64,000 nucleotides of DNA from Ensifer sp. IC3342 (lineage in GTDB: Bacteria > Pseudomonadota > Alphaproteobacteria > Rhizobiales > Rhizobiaceae): contig NZ_JADYVE010000002.1 of assembly GCF_020193655.1 (NCBI RefSeq), forward strand, positions 616,837 through 680,836, in the 5' to 3' direction. Within the stretch, counting starts at the first letter, position 1. Every line of letters starts with the position of its first letter. Shown one piece after another: positions 53,440 through 62,756 of the stretch. A program made the translations under genes and the position numbers. The notes beneath the pieces were generated by a model. The model was given only the letters and a program-made list of their open reading frames with translations. It was not told the DNA's origin and ran no database searches.

Positions 53440-54327
53440 TTACTGGACGAGGGCTGCCTTGCTCGCTTCGAGGAATGCGGGAAGGCTAACGGGGGTCTTG
53501 CCGGTCAGCGCCGCAAAATCGCCGGTCACCATGCCGATATGCCCTTCGCGGGTGTTGCTGTCGAAGGAGACGACGATCGGGATCAGGAAATCGGGCAGGC
53601 CCGCGCCCTTGAGACCGCCGGCGAGCGCTTCGTCGGAAATATGGACGACCTCCAGTCTCTTGCCTGTGGTGCTGGAAACGAGCGCGGCGATCTCTTGGGT
53701 CGAGTGCAGGTCGGCGCCGGTCAGCGTATAGGTGCAGCTTTCCGTGGAGCCGGAGAGGAGTGCCGCTGCCGCGGCTTCGGCCGCGTCGCTGCGGGCGATA
53801 TAGGCGAGGCGGCCGGCCCCGGCGGAAGAGAACCACTGCCCGGTTTCAAGGGCGTGCGGCAGGGCCATGAAGAGGTTTTCCATGTACCAGCCGTTCCGGA
53901 GGATCGTATAGGGAATGCCAGTTTCCTTGATGGCGTTTTCAGTGCCGAGATGATCGGGTGCGAAAGAGATGACCGAGGTTTCCGGGTTCGGCATCGAGGT
54001 GTAGAGGATATGCTTGGCGCCGGCCTTCTTGGCTGCGGCCACGGCATTCAGGTGCTGTTGCAGCCGCTTACCCGGCTGACCCAGTGCGTCGGTCGATATA
54101 ATGAGGATGCGGTCGGCGCCGGCAAATGCCTTTTCGAGCGAGGCCGGGTCATCGAAGTCGGCTCCGCGAATCTGCACGCCCTTGGCGGCGTAGGCGGCGA
54201 GCTTGGTGGTGTCGCGGCTGGCGGCGATAATATCGGCTGGCCTCGCCTTGCCGGAAGCGAGCAGCGCGTCGAGCACGAGCTTGCCGAGTTGACCTGCAGC
54301 GCCGGTCACGAGCAATGTTTCGGACAT
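53440..54327 (-). CDS. NmrA-like NAD(P)H:quinone oxidoreductase (QorB type)
   Basis: 295 residues. Rossmann turn LLVTGAAGQLGKLVLDALL, then VQIRGADFDDPASLEKAF, TSMPNPETSVI and TILRNGWYMENL, as in E. coli YtfG/QorB. Divergent from an HxlR regulator, the same pairing as ytfG-ytfH, so regulation by that protein is likely. Confidence 0.9.
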   Translation of the reverse strand: MSETLLVTGAAGQLGKLVLDALLASGKARPADIIAASRDTTKLAAYAAKGVQIRGADFDDPASLEKAFAGADRILIISTDALGQPGKRLQQHLNAVAAAKKAGAKHILYTSMPNPETSVISFAPDHLGTENAIKETGIPYTILRNGWYMENLFMALPHALETGQWFSSAGAGRLAYIARSDAAEAAAAALLSGSTESCTYTLTGADLHSTQEIAALVSSTTGKRLEVVHISDEALAGGLKGAGLPDFLIPIVVSFDSNTREGHIGMVTGDFAALTGKTPVSLPAFLEASKAALVQ

Positions 54328-54484
54328 GGTCTTTCCTTTCGTTTTACCTTCCAGCCGTCTTTCAACGAGCGTTGGAGCAATTGCGAGTGCTGGTCTCTTT
54401 TTGAGATTTGCTCTTATCCCGTAATCTGCTAAGAGCTGTAAAGGAGGCAGTTTTTGCTGCGGTGGTTACGGAAAGGGTACCGCC

Positions 54485-54889
54485 ATGAACAAGACGACGG
54501 GCGCGGTAAAGGGCAAGCGGGTGGTGATGGTGTGCGGCGTGCCTATGGATATGGCCAACTGTCCGGTGCGCGACGTGATGGACAATATCGGCGGCAAGTG
54601 GAATTCGCTGATGATCCTGTCGCTCGCCGACGGCCCCTTGCGTTTCTCGCAGCTCCGGCGGCTGATCCCGGACATTTCGCAGCGCATGCTGACGCAGACG
54701 CTGCGCGACCTGCAGCGCGACGGCTATCTGAGCCGCATCGTCTATCCGACGCAGCCGCCGAGCGTGGAATACAGCCTCACCGACCTCGGCCGGTCATTTC
54801 TCGTGCCGCTCAAGCTGTTCGTCGACTGGTCGCTTCAAAACCACGAGGCGATCCGCAAGGCGCGGGCGGAGTATGACGGGGTGGCTTGA
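54485..54889 (+). CDS. HxlR-family transcriptional regulator
   Basis: 134 residues. Single winged helix with the HxlR start CPVRDVMDNIGGKWNSLMILSLADGPLRFSQLRRLI, then ISQRMLTQTLRDLQRDGYLSR. Conserved Cys (about residue 26) can be a redox or quinone-sensing residue in this group. Its 157-base divergent spacer with the quinone reductase should hold the operator; no perfect palindrome was seen. Confidence 0.92.
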   Translation: MNKTTGAVKGKRVVMVCGVPMDMANCPVRDVMDNIGGKWNSLMILSLADGPLRFSQLRRLIPDISQRMLTQTLRDLQRDGYLSRIVYPTQPPSVEYSLTDLGRSFLVPLKLFVDWSLQNHEAIRKARAEYDGVA

Positions 54890-54988
54890 GCGGTGCTGCC
54901 GTCACCCGATTTGATTACTAGTCTTGTGGGCCAGCTGACATAGAATCTGCCTGCTGATGACTACTATCCATGTGATCGGAGTCGTCTG

Positions 54989-55337
54989 ATGGCCTGCAAG
55001 TCTATCTCACTTGTCGCTGCGGCAGGGATTGTCGGTTTTCCTTCATGTGGTGATGCCCACCCCGCCCGTAGTGGCTGGACGTATCCGCCTGCCTGCTGTC
55101 GGGGCAGTGAAGTGGGCGGGGATTGCGAACGCATTCCTGGCGCCAGCGTCAAAAAGGGGCCGCACGGGTTTTTGATCATTCTTCACCCCGGGGGATCACC
55201 ATCTCGTGACGAAGGACCACATGTTCCGGATTCCCTATGGCGACGAGATCCCCTCGGGCGACAGCGATTTCCACATCTGTCTTCACCCAACCGAGGATCA
55301 CATGAATTGCTTCTTCGCGCCCCCGGACGGTGTTTAA
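54989..55337 (+). pseudogene. Small secreted Cys-rich protein, frameshifted
   Basis: Begins MACKSISLVAAAGIVGFPSCGDAHP, a likely signal peptide, then SGWTYPPACCRGSEVGGDCE and GFLIILHPG. A CCCCGGGGG run (55187-55194) holds one extra base: the other frame continues naturally as DHHLVTKDHMFRIPYGDEIP and HICLHPTEDHMNCFFAPPDG, with TAA at 55335-55337. Intact, it would be about 115 residues; I recall similar rhizobial hypothetical proteins. Sequencing error possible. Confidence 0.75.
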
Positions 55338-55430
55338 GAGCGCGTCGCGTCCAAGCTTATGCACGCAACGCGCCTTGTCTTCATGGATGTCCGAAAACCA
55401 CGGCGCACTTTGGGCGACACGCATCGAGGC
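55330..55430. repeat. Degenerate gcatgtcg-family repeat, inverted
   Basis: agagcgcgtcgcgtccaagc ... caacgcgccttgtcttcatggatgtccgaaaacc and gcactttgggcgacacgc correspond, reversed, to the parts of the element at 62651. The first bases overlap the end of the frameshifted gene. Confidence 0.6.
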
Positions 55431-55471
55431 GGAGCGGCTCCACGCGATTGATTGCGCCGACGGTGAGCGAT

Positions 55472-56191
55472 TCAAGCGGCCCGGTTTACCTTCTCGCGAC
55501 CAAGCGCGAATTCGACGGCGGCCTCGGCATGGATGGCTGTGGAATCGAAGCCTGGCAGCGGCAGTTTGGCAGGGTCGAGGATCAGGCAGATCTCGGTGCA
55601 GCCGAGAATGACCGCGTCGGCGCCTTCGGCCTTGGCCTTCTCGATGAGGGTGACCAGCGCCGTGCGCGACGGCTCCAGCACCTTACCGGCGCAAAGCTCG
55701 TCGAAGATGACGTTGTGGGTCAGCGTGCGGCCATCGGCATCCGGGACCATCAACTCGATCCCGTGCCTTTTCATACGCTCGGCATAGAAGCCGTGCTCCA
55801 TCGTGTAGCGCGTGGCAAGCAGCAGCGGCTTGCGGCTGCCCGCCGCCTTCAATCGCGCCGCGGTCTCGTCGATAATGTTGATCAGGGGCACGTCGACTGA
55901 GGCCTGCACCTGGTCCGCAATCAGGTGCATTGTGTTGGTGCAGATCAGTACGCATTGCGCGCCGGCGGCCTTGAGCCCGCGCGCGACCGCGGAGAGGCGC
56001 TCGGCGGCGTCGTCCCAACGGCCGGCCTTCTGGAGGTCGACTATCTTCTGGAAGTCCAGGGAGTGAAGCAGCACTTCGGCCGAATGCAGCGCGCCCAGGC
56101 GCTCGCGCACGGCCTCGTTGACCATGCGGTAGTAAACCGCTGAACTTTCGAAGCTCATGCCGCCGATAAGGCCGATCTTGCGCATTTCCAT
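55472..56191 (-). CDS. Aspartate/glutamate racemase family protein
   Basis: 239 residues from ATG 56191 (GAGGG upstream; an ATG two codons later is the alternative). KIGLIGGMSFESSAVYYRMVNE, catalytic Cys in ICTNTMH and in VILGCTEI, as in YgeA-like broad racemases. Divergent from an Lrp-type regulator gene, which probably controls it. Confidence 0.9.
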   Translation of the reverse strand: MEMRKIGLIGGMSFESSAVYYRMVNEAVRERLGALHSAEVLLHSLDFQKIVDLQKAGRWDDAAERLSAVARGLKAAGAQCVLICTNTMHLIADQVQASVDVPLINIIDETAARLKAAGSRKPLLLATRYTMEHGFYAERMKRHGIELMVPDADGRTLTHNVIFDELCAGKVLEPSRTALVTLIEKAKAEGADAVILGCTEICLILDPAKLPLPGFDSTAIHAEAAVEFALGREKVNRAA

Positions 56192-56411
56192 GGTTCCCTC
56201 GTTCTTGAACAGGCATCGACAGCGGGACGAAGAAGATCGTGTTTTGCCACCTTCTGATCCCGATCCATTGTTAAAAGTATGGCGCGGCTTTGACCGGATG
56301 TGTTTGCTTTGATGGAGAGATCTGGGGAAATCCGCGCGCAATATTTGTGTCACAGTCGCATTTTCCGCAAATTATTGGCGTCTGTTGGATCGGCAGCGAG
56401 GAGTCACTGGC

Positions 56412-56876
56412 GTGTTGGATGAGAGAGACCGGAAGCTGCTGGCGCTCCTGCAGGAGGATGGCAGCGTGGCTATGAGCGATCTCGCGGAGCGCGTGAACCT
56501 GTCGCTTTCCGCCTGCTCGCGCCGCATTCAGCGCCTGGAGGAGGCGGGCTACATCGCGCGGCGCATCGCCGTGCTCGACCGGGAAAAGATGGGCGTGCCG
56601 ACCACGGTGTTTGCGCTGATCAAGACTGCGCATCACTCCGACGAATGGATCGAAAAATTCCGGCGCGCAATCAGCGATATTCCCGAGATCGTCGAGGCGC
56701 ACCGGCTGACCGGCAACTACGACTATATCGTCAAGGTTGTGCTCCCGCGCGTGGAGCATTACGACGTCGTCTACAAGCAGATCGTTCGCAAGGTGGAACT
56801 CTTCGACGTTTCCGCCTCCATTTCGATGGAAGTCCTGAAAAGCGGCACGGCCGTGCCGGTCGGTTACGCAGAGTAG
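56412..56876 (+). CDS. Lrp/AsnC-family regulator
   Basis: 154 residues from GTG 56412. HTH: LDERDRKLLALLQEDGSVAM and LAERVNLSLSACSRRIQRLEEAGYI; C-terminal RAM/ACT-like domain with IVEAHRLTGNYDYIVKVVLP. Senses amino acids; the divergent racemase gene is the likely target. The 220-base spacer is AT-rich with ttgtgtcacagtcg but no clear Lrp site. Confidence 0.92.
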   Translation: MLDERDRKLLALLQEDGSVAMSDLAERVNLSLSACSRRIQRLEEAGYIARRIAVLDREKMGVPTTVFALIKTAHHSDEWIEKFRRAISDIPEIVEAHRLTGNYDYIVKVVLPRVEHYDVVYKQIVRKVELFDVSASISMEVLKSGTAVPVGYAE

Positions 56877-56982
56877 GGCAGCATTCCTATTGACGGACGC
56901 GGCGTTCTGGCTTGGAGCGGTTGACGCAGCCTGAATCCGCTACGAGTTAAAGATATGCAGTTGTCGACATGGAGGAAGGTCG

Positions 56983-57648
56983 ATGTGCGGACGCTTCACC
57001 AATATGATGACATGGCCCGAGCTGATCGCGCTCTACCGTCTGACGCTTGAGGAATATTACGGCCGCAACACTGAGCCGCGCTACAACATAGCCCCGACCG
57101 ATACCGTGCCTTTCGTGCACAATGACAGGGAAGGCAAGCAGGTCCTGGAGGACGGCCGCTGGTGGCTGGTGCCGTTCTGGGCGAAGGAAATACCGAAGGG
57201 GGCGATGTTCAACGCTCGCATGGAAGAGGCGGATACGAAACCCGCCTTCCGCGACGCTTTCAAATTGAAGCGCTGCCTGATCCCGGCGGACGGCTTTTAC
57301 GAATGGACCGCGGGCGACGATGGCGGGAGGGATCCTTGGTTTATTCATCTGCCGGATCGTGCGCCATTTTCCTTCGCTGGCTTGTGGGCACGGAACAAGG
57401 CGCTCGACATCACCAGCTTTACGATCCTGACCATGCCCGCAACTGACCCGATGAAGACGCTGCATGACCGACAACCGGTCATTCTCGATCCGGCGGTTTA
57501 TGATGAATGGCTCTCGGCCGACACCGCCATCGCGGACGCCAAGGCGCTTATCGGCCGCAATCTTGGCGACGCCCTGCAATTCCACCGCGTCTCGCGCGAG
57601 ATCAATTCCTCCAAGTTTGAGGGAAATCCGGGAATCAATGTGCGCTGA
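56983..57648 (+). CDS. SOS response-associated peptidase (SRAP/HMCES family)
   Basis: 221 residues. Cys2 (MCGRFT) forms the crosslink to abasic DNA sites once Met is removed. PRYNIAPTDTVP, WWLVPFWAKE, FNARMEEADTKPAF, CLIPADGFYEW and LHDRQPVILD match the family, with Gln in place of the usual Met in HxRMPVIL. Protects abasic sites in single-stranded DNA. Confidence 0.93.
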   Translation: MCGRFTNMMTWPELIALYRLTLEEYYGRNTEPRYNIAPTDTVPFVHNDREGKQVLEDGRWWLVPFWAKEIPKGAMFNARMEEADTKPAFRDAFKLKRCLIPADGFYEWTAGDDGGRDPWFIHLPDRAPFSFAGLWARNKALDITSFTILTMPATDPMKTLHDRQPVILDPAVYDEWLSADTAIADAKALIGRNLGDALQFHRVSREINSSKFEGNPGINVR

Positions 57649-57750
57649 CGGGTGCGCCAAGTTTGCAATGGAGCCATGCCGAACGGGTGGGTTGCGCCGG
57701 GCCGGACAAAGGTGGAGGGTTTGCGGAGTATTGCGAGCGGTGCGAAAGTC

Positions 57751-59019
57751 ATGCACGACAACCATCATCTCGTCGTCGTCGGCGGAGGCTTTGGCGGGCT
57801 GCAGCTCGTCAACGACCTTCGCGGCACGCCGGTCCGGATAACGCTGATCGACAAGCGCAACCACCATCTCTTCCAGCCGCTGCTCTACCAGGTGGCAACG
57901 ACGCTGCTGGCGACCTCGGAGATCGCGTGGCCGATCCGCAACCTTTATCGCGACCGGCCGGAGGTGACGACGCTGCTAGGGGAGGTCGTGGGCGTCGATC
58001 CGGCTAACAAGAGCGTGATCCTGACGAGCGGCAGGCCGATCCCTTTCGACACGCTGGTGCTCGCGACCGGCGCGACGCATGCCTATTTCGGGCATGACGA
58101 ATGGGCACCGGTGGCACCTGGGTTGAAGACGCTGGAAGACGCGACGACCATCCGCCGGCGCGTGCTTCTCGCTTTCGAGCAGGCGGAGCTCGAGGAGGAC
58201 CCGGCGAAACGCGATGCGCTGCTGACCTTTACGGTGATCGGCGCTGGGCCGACGGGGGTGGAACTCGCCGGCATCATCGCCGAAATGGCGCATCGGACGC
58301 TGCCGGGCGAGTTCCGCCGCATCGATACGCGACAGGCCCGGGTCGTGCTCGTCGAGGCCGGGCCGCGCATCCTTCCCGCCTTCACCGAGGATCTGTCCGC
58401 TTACGCGGCCCGCGAACTCGCAAAACTCGGCGTCGAGGTGCGCACGGGGGCTGCCGTCACCGACTGCACCGATGCCGGCGTGAGGATCGGTGACGCATTT
58501 GTGCCAAGCTGCACGTTGGTCTGGGCCGCCGGCGTCCAGGCCTCGCCCGCCGCCCGTTGGCTCGACATCGAGGCGGACCGTGCCGGCCGGGCCATCGTCG
58601 AAAAAGATCTGAGCGCTCCCGGGCTGCCCGATGTTTTCGTCATCGGTGACACGGCCTCGGTCATGCAGGAGGAGGGCAAGCCCGTGCCGGGTATCGCGCC
58701 CGCCGCCAAGCAGCAGGGCGCCTACGTTGCCCGGGTGATCCGCGCCAGGCTAGAGGACAAAGCGGCGCCGGGGCCGTTCCGCTATCGCCACCAAGGGAGC
58801 CTTGCCACGATCGGCAAGCGTGCCGCGATCATCGACTTCGGCAGGATCAAGCTCAAGGGCGCACTCGCCTGGTGGATCTGGGGCATTGCCCATATTTACT
58901 TCCTGATCGGCACGCGCAGCCGCTTCGCCGTAGCCTGGAGCTGGTTGTGGATCTATCTCAGCGGCCAGCACAGCGCGCGGCTGATTACGCAGAAGGAGAC
59001 ATTGCGGCAGGACGGATAG
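57751..59019 (+). CDS. ndh: Type II NADH dehydrogenase (NDH-2)
   Basis: 422 residues from ATG 57751. Two dinucleotide-binding motifs: FAD site LVVVGGGFGGLQLVNDL and NADH site TVIGAGPTGVELAGIIAEM; also HHLFQPLLYQVAT, VFVIGDTAS and IAPAAKQQGAYVA, and a C-terminal membrane-binding part (WWIWGIAHIYFLIG). Non-proton-pumping quinone reductase. An upstream in-frame extension to 57652 lacks domain character. Confidence 0.93.
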   Translation: MHDNHHLVVVGGGFGGLQLVNDLRGTPVRITLIDKRNHHLFQPLLYQVATTLLATSEIAWPIRNLYRDRPEVTTLLGEVVGVDPANKSVILTSGRPIPFDTLVLATGATHAYFGHDEWAPVAPGLKTLEDATTIRRRVLLAFEQAELEEDPAKRDALLTFTVIGAGPTGVELAGIIAEMAHRTLPGEFRRIDTRQARVVLVEAGPRILPAFTEDLSAYAARELAKLGVEVRTGAAVTDCTDAGVRIGDAFVPSCTLVWAAGVQASPAARWLDIEADRAGRAIVEKDLSAPGLPDVFVIGDTASVMQEEGKPVPGIAPAAKQQGAYVARVIRARLEDKAAPGPFRYRHQGSLATIGKRAAIIDFGRIKLKGALAWWIWGIAHIYFLIGTRSRFAVAWSWLWIYLSGQHSARLITQKETLRQDG

Positions 59020-59080
59020 AAGCAATTCCGAGCGGGCTGCGGGCGGAAAGGCCCGCACACTTCCCTTGCCCCGCTCTGGT

Positions 59081-59473
59081 TTATTTCATGTCCTGATAAA
59101 CGTACCAAGTCGCGTGGCCGATGACCGGAAAGAGCACGATCATCGCCGCTCCTGCCGTCAGGACCGAGATGAGGAAGGCGCAGAGCACGACGAAGCCCCA
59201 GGCGATCATCACGGGCATGTTGTTCCAGGCGGTCGAAATGCTGGTTCCCACCGCCGTGAAGACGTCGAGCCGTTGGTCGAGCAGCATGGGTATCGAGATG
59301 ACTGCGATCGCGAAGGAGAAGGCGGCGAAGAGGCCGCCGATCACGCAGCCGGTCAACAGCATGGCCCACCCGGTCGGCGTTCCGAAGAGCATCGGCACAA
59401 TGTCGTCGAGGCCCGGAAATGGCCGCACGCCGAAGAAAAGCGCATAAACGATGACTGCGGCGCGCATCGCCAC
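59081..59473 (-). pseudogene. 5'-truncated DUF2189 membrane protein
   Basis: C-terminal part of a DUF2189 protein: RAAVIVYALFFGVRPFPG, GGLFAAFSFAIAVISIPMLL and the family end LFPVIGHATWYVYQDMK, with four membrane helices. The N-terminal portion expected in this family is missing; upstream in the same frame is a fragment of fixN instead. An ATG at 59473 could still start a 130-residue protein. Confidence 0.75.
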
Positions 59474-59640
59474 CGCATTGTGCCCGTATCACCACTGCAC
59501 CATCGCATCCTGAACGCTGGAATAGACCGAATAGGATTTGGCACCGGTGAGCGATACGGGAATGGCGATGTTGTTGACGATATGCAGGACGGCGACAACC
59601 AGGATGAAGGCAGGCCGCGGTTGTATCAAAGAACACGCGC
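59474..59640 (-). pseudogene. Fragment of cbb3 oxidase subunit FixN/CcoN
   Basis: Minus-strand reading gives [20 protein letters not shown] and [13 protein letters not shown], then TGA (59491-59489) and YGHNAVA. This is the conserved CcoN segment ending VQWWYGHNAV, with the second Trp codon changed to stop (TGG to TGA). Only about 50 residues remain, joined directly to the DUF2189 remnant. Confidence 0.8.
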
Positions 59641-59811
59641 ATCGTAGCGCGGGATCAGCCGATGACAGGAAGCAGCTGAAGCGAACCGAAAGCCTAAATG
59701 TCATCAATTCTCGTAGCTTAGGGCGGCGCGAGCGCGGAAAGCGGTTTTGCACTTTGCGACGACATGCCCTACAAGGTTGCTACTCTTTGGCTGTCAAGTG
59801 CAACTAGCGAT

Positions 59812-60696
59812 ATGCCGAAAATCGACGCATCTCTCGTCAGCCGGTTGATCGCCGCGCAATTTCCAAAGTGGGCGGATCTTCCGGTCAGCCCCGTGCGGTT
59901 CGGTGGATGGGACAATCGGACCTTTCATCTGGGTAGCCACATGAGTGTGCGGCTGCCCAGTGCCGCGCCCTATGCGCTTCAGGTCGAAAAGGAACAGCGC
60001 TGGCTGCCGGTCCTCGCTCCGCGCCTGCCGCTACCCATTCCCGTGCCCTTGGCGGTAGGCCAGCCCGGCGAAGGCTATCCCTGGCCGTGGTCGATCTACA
60101 AGTGGCGCGAGGGCGAGATCGCGACCCATGCGCCTGTCGAGGATCTCTGCGCCTTCGCAACGACGCTGGCAGAGTTCCTCATCAGCCTACAAAAGGTGGA
60201 CGCCACCGACGGGCCGCCGCCGGGGCAGCACAATTTTTTCCGGGGCGGACCACTCACCGTCTATGACGCGGAAACGCGACGTGCGCTCGTCGCCCTCGAG
60301 GGCAAAATCGATACGGAAGCAGCGTGCGCCGTCTGGGAAGCGGCGCTCGCCGCGACTTGGCACGGCTCGCCGGTATGGTTCCACGGCGACGTCAGTTCCG
60401 GCAATCTTCTGGTCAAGGACGGGCGGTTGAGCGCGGTCATCGATTTCGGCACCTCCGGCGTCGGCGATCCTTCATGCGATCTCTCGGTCGCCTGGACCTT
60501 TTTTCACGGGGAAAGCCGGGAGGTATTCCGCGCCGCGCTGCCGCTCGACAGTGCGACCTGGGCGCGCGGTCGCGGCTGGACGCTTTGGAAGGCGCTCATC
60601 GTCTATGCCGAGCTTCCGGGCACCGACAGCCTCGAAGTGGAGAAATCGCGCCGTGTGATCGAGGCGGTGCTCGCCGATCACGAACGATTCGGCTGA
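59812..60696 (+). CDS. Aminoglycoside phosphotransferase-like kinase
   Basis: 294 residues from ATG 59812. APH fold: GWDNRTFHLGSHMSVRLPSA, catalytic loop VWFHGDVSSGNLLVKDG (HxDxxxxN) and metal loop VIDFGTSGVGDPSCDL. Chromosomal relatives are often called aminoglycoside phosphotransferases but their substrate is unknown; resistance is not implied. Confidence 0.88.
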   Translation: MPKIDASLVSRLIAAQFPKWADLPVSPVRFGGWDNRTFHLGSHMSVRLPSAAPYALQVEKEQRWLPVLAPRLPLPIPVPLAVGQPGEGYPWPWSIYKWREGEIATHAPVEDLCAFATTLAEFLISLQKVDATDGPPPGQHNFFRGGPLTVYDAETRRALVALEGKIDTEAACAVWEAALAATWHGSPVWFHGDVSSGNLLVKDGRLSAVIDFGTSGVGDPSCDLSVAWTFFHGESREVFRAALPLDSATWARGRGWTLWKALIVYAELPGTDSLEVEKSRRVIEAVLADHERFG

Positions 60697-60721
60697 GCGC
60701 GGACCTCAACCGAAGGGGGAT

Positions 60722-60772
60722 TGAGCGTTACAGCGACCTTTGCGCGTCCGATAGACGCGCGGCGCTGTAGGT
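60722..60772. repeat. RIME-like core repeat
   Basis: gagcgttacagcgacctttgcgc and agacgcgcggcgctgtag, placed between two convergent genes; its edge touches the stop codon of the nuclease gene. Confidence 0.85.
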
Positions 60773-61503
60773 CAGCCGGACACGCGAGCGACGGAGCGTC
60801 CGCACCAAGACGATTGTTCTCCGGCCCGTTTGCGCACGAGCCCCTCGGAGACCAGGACGTCGCCGAGCGATCGTCCGTTGCGCATCACCAGGTGCGGGGC
60901 TCCACCTTCCTTGCCGCTGCCGCCCCTGGAGGCGACGAGCGTGAATTCGCCGGCGTTCAGCAATTCGCGCAGCCTTTGCTTGGCGTAGAAGCCACGCGCG
61001 CGTTCCGCCTCGCATTTCGCATCCTTCGTCTCCGGCGCGTCGATGTCGGCGATCAGGATCTTTTTGCCCTTGAAGAGGAAGGTATCGCCGTCGACCACGC
61101 AGTTGTCATTGCGAATGCCGCAAAAATAGAACGTGTTCGAGTCTGCGAACCGGGGCGTTGGCTGTTCCATCGGCCGTCCGACGGGAGCCGGAGGAGCAAG
61201 CGCTGGCTTTGCGGCGACCGGGGCAGGGGGGACAGGCATCGACTTCCGGGCGATCGAACCGGTATGCTCTTTCGGCTTCGGCGTCGCTCGGGCGGCGGCC
61301 AACGGCCGCGTCTTCGTCTCTTTCGGCGAAAGCATGGCAACGACTTCGGAGGCGCCGGGCAGATCCGGCAGTTTCGCCCGATGGTCGTAGGCCGCGATGC
61401 CGCCGATGACAAGGACTGCCGCGACATACCACGGCGCCATGCCGCCGCTATTGCCCTTCCGGCTTGCGCTGCGCTTCCGCCTTTTTGAACTCGCCTTGGC
61501 CAT
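60772..61503 (-). CDS. Membrane-anchored thermonuclease-like protein (SNase)
   Basis: 243 residues. Basic N-terminus, one membrane helix (about 24-41, APWYVAAVLVIGGIAAY), a Pro/Ala-rich linker, then an SNase OB-fold: VVDGDTFLFKGKKILIADIDAPET, AERARGFYAKQRLRELL and GDVLVSEGLVRK. The catalytic Arg of IDAPE-type motifs is replaced around IADIDAPE, so activity is uncertain. The stop abuts a RIME element. Confidence 0.82.
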   Translation of the reverse strand: MAKASSKRRKRSASRKGNSGGMAPWYVAAVLVIGGIAAYDHRAKLPDLPGASEVVAMLSPKETKTRPLAAARATPKPKEHTGSIARKSMPVPPAPVAAKPALAPPAPVGRPMEQPTPRFADSNTFYFCGIRNDNCVVDGDTFLFKGKKILIADIDAPETKDAKCEAERARGFYAKQRLRELLNAGEFTLVASRGGSGKEGGAPHLVMRNGRSLGDVLVSEGLVRKRAGEQSSWCGRSVARVSG

Positions 61504-61726
61504 CCGATTCGGTCCTCGATTGCGCCGGCATTATCGGGGCGAGGGGTTGCTGAAAGGTTGCCGTCCGGCCCGCCGAAGCGGGGGCATTGGGAGGGCATGC
61601 GCGGAAGCCACACTGGCATGATCTTGAACGCGCGGACGGCCGCGAATTCTTGTCTCGGTTGCGGACCTGTGGGATAGTCCGGCTGCGTGATTTGCTGAAT
61701 CAGGAGCGATTTGCCGATAAATCGTC

Positions 61727-61786
61727 TAGCAATTCAACGCGTTGCGGTGGCGTTGCGGATCCTCGGAGTACCCGCGCGGCGCTGAA
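61727..61786. repeat. Degenerate RIME-like core
   Basis: tagcaattcaacgcgttgcgg ... cgcgcggcgctgaa keeps the order of the RIME core but with several changes. Nothing else recognisable lies in the 355 bases between the nuclease and the beta-barrel gene. Confidence 0.5.
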
Positions 61787-61858
61787 GAGGGAAGCGGCCC
61801 GGCCCAGTGGAGGGCGGCCTTGCAGCGAAGGCGCCATTGCGGCGTAGGGGGAGCTATC

Positions 61859-62650
61859 ATGAAGTTTGGGTCGATCTGCGTTCTTGTTCCGTTTTTCGCA
61901 CTCGCGGTGAATGCTCCCGTGCATGCGGCCGATGTTCTGCCGGCGCTCGCACCGCAGCCGCAACCCGAGGAAAGCCCCGAGGGCTGGTCCTTCACCTTTG
62001 CTCCCTATTTCTGGATGGCCGGGCTTGAGGGAGATACCGGGTTGTTCGGCCTGCCGACGGTCAAGATCGACCCGAGCTTCAGTGACATCTTTTCCGACCT
62101 CGATTTCGGCTTCATGGCGGCGGGCGACGCGAAATATGGCCGTTTCAGCCTCTTCACCGACATAAACTACGTGAAGGTGTCGACAGATGAGGCCACGCCG
62201 TACGGCATCATCGCCGACAAGGTCGATGTGAAGTCGGAAGTATTTACTGCTCTTGTCGGCGCTGGCTATGCGGTCGTGGACGAGAGCAACGCGCGCCTTG
62301 ATGTTGTCGGCGCTGCCAGGGTCTGGTCGGTCGACACGACGATCTCGCTCAGCGGCGGCGTTCTCGGCGGGCGTTCCAGGAGCGACGGCGACACCTGGGT
62401 CGACGGCCTGGCCGGCCTGCGCGGCCAATATTCGTTTACGCCGGAGTGGTACGTGACCGGGTGGGGACTCGCGGGCGCGGGCGGCGCCGACCTCGATTGG
62501 GACGTGCTCGGGGCGCTTGGCTACAACTTCAACAACTCGATCTCGGCCCTTGCCGGCTATCGCGTCATGGGTGTCGACTACAGCAACGACGGTTTCACCT
62601 ACGACGTGATCCAGCACGGCCCGATCATCGGCGTCGCCATTCGTTTCTAA
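61859..62650 (+). CDS. Outer-membrane beta-barrel protein
   Basis: 263 residues from ATG 61859 (GGGGGAG upstream). Signal peptide about 1-23 (VPFFALAVNAPVHAA), then alternating hydrophobic strands (WSFTFAPYFWMAGLEGD, GRFSLFTDINYVKVS, YVTGWGLAGAGG) and a C-terminal Phe (IGVAIRF), the signal for barrel insertion. Not a recognised porin; similar proteins are hypothetical in rhizobia. Confidence 0.82.
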   Translation: MKFGSICVLVPFFALAVNAPVHAADVLPALAPQPQPEESPEGWSFTFAPYFWMAGLEGDTGLFGLPTVKIDPSFSDIFSDLDFGFMAAGDAKYGRFSLFTDINYVKVSTDEATPYGIIADKVDVKSEVFTALVGAGYAVVDESNARLDVVGAARVWSVDTTISLSGGVLGGRSRSDGDTWVDGLAGLRGQYSFTPEWYVTGWGLAGAGGADLDWDVLGALGYNFNNSISALAGYRVMGVDYSNDGFTYDVIQHGPIIGVAIRF

Positions 62651-62756
62651 TGCAGGTCGCCCAAAAGTGTGAAGCGGTTTTGGGACGACGACATGCATAA
62701 AACAAAGACCTAAAGCGCGTCGCATGAGTCCGATTGAACGCGACGCGCTTTAGAGC
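62651..62756. repeat. gcatgtcg-family palindromic repeat, full copy
   Basis: gcaggtcgcccaaaagtgtg with cggttttgggacgacgacatgc, then ataaaacaaagacctaaagcg and gcgtcgcatgagtccgattg / aacgcgacgcgcttta. Almost the same as 40443. It starts at the beta-barrel stop codon. Confidence 0.88.

Noticed and set aside
55338..55900. Continuation of the frame from 54989 to 55900
   Set aside because: After the frameshift it runs through a repeat and opposite the racemase gene; no protein character.
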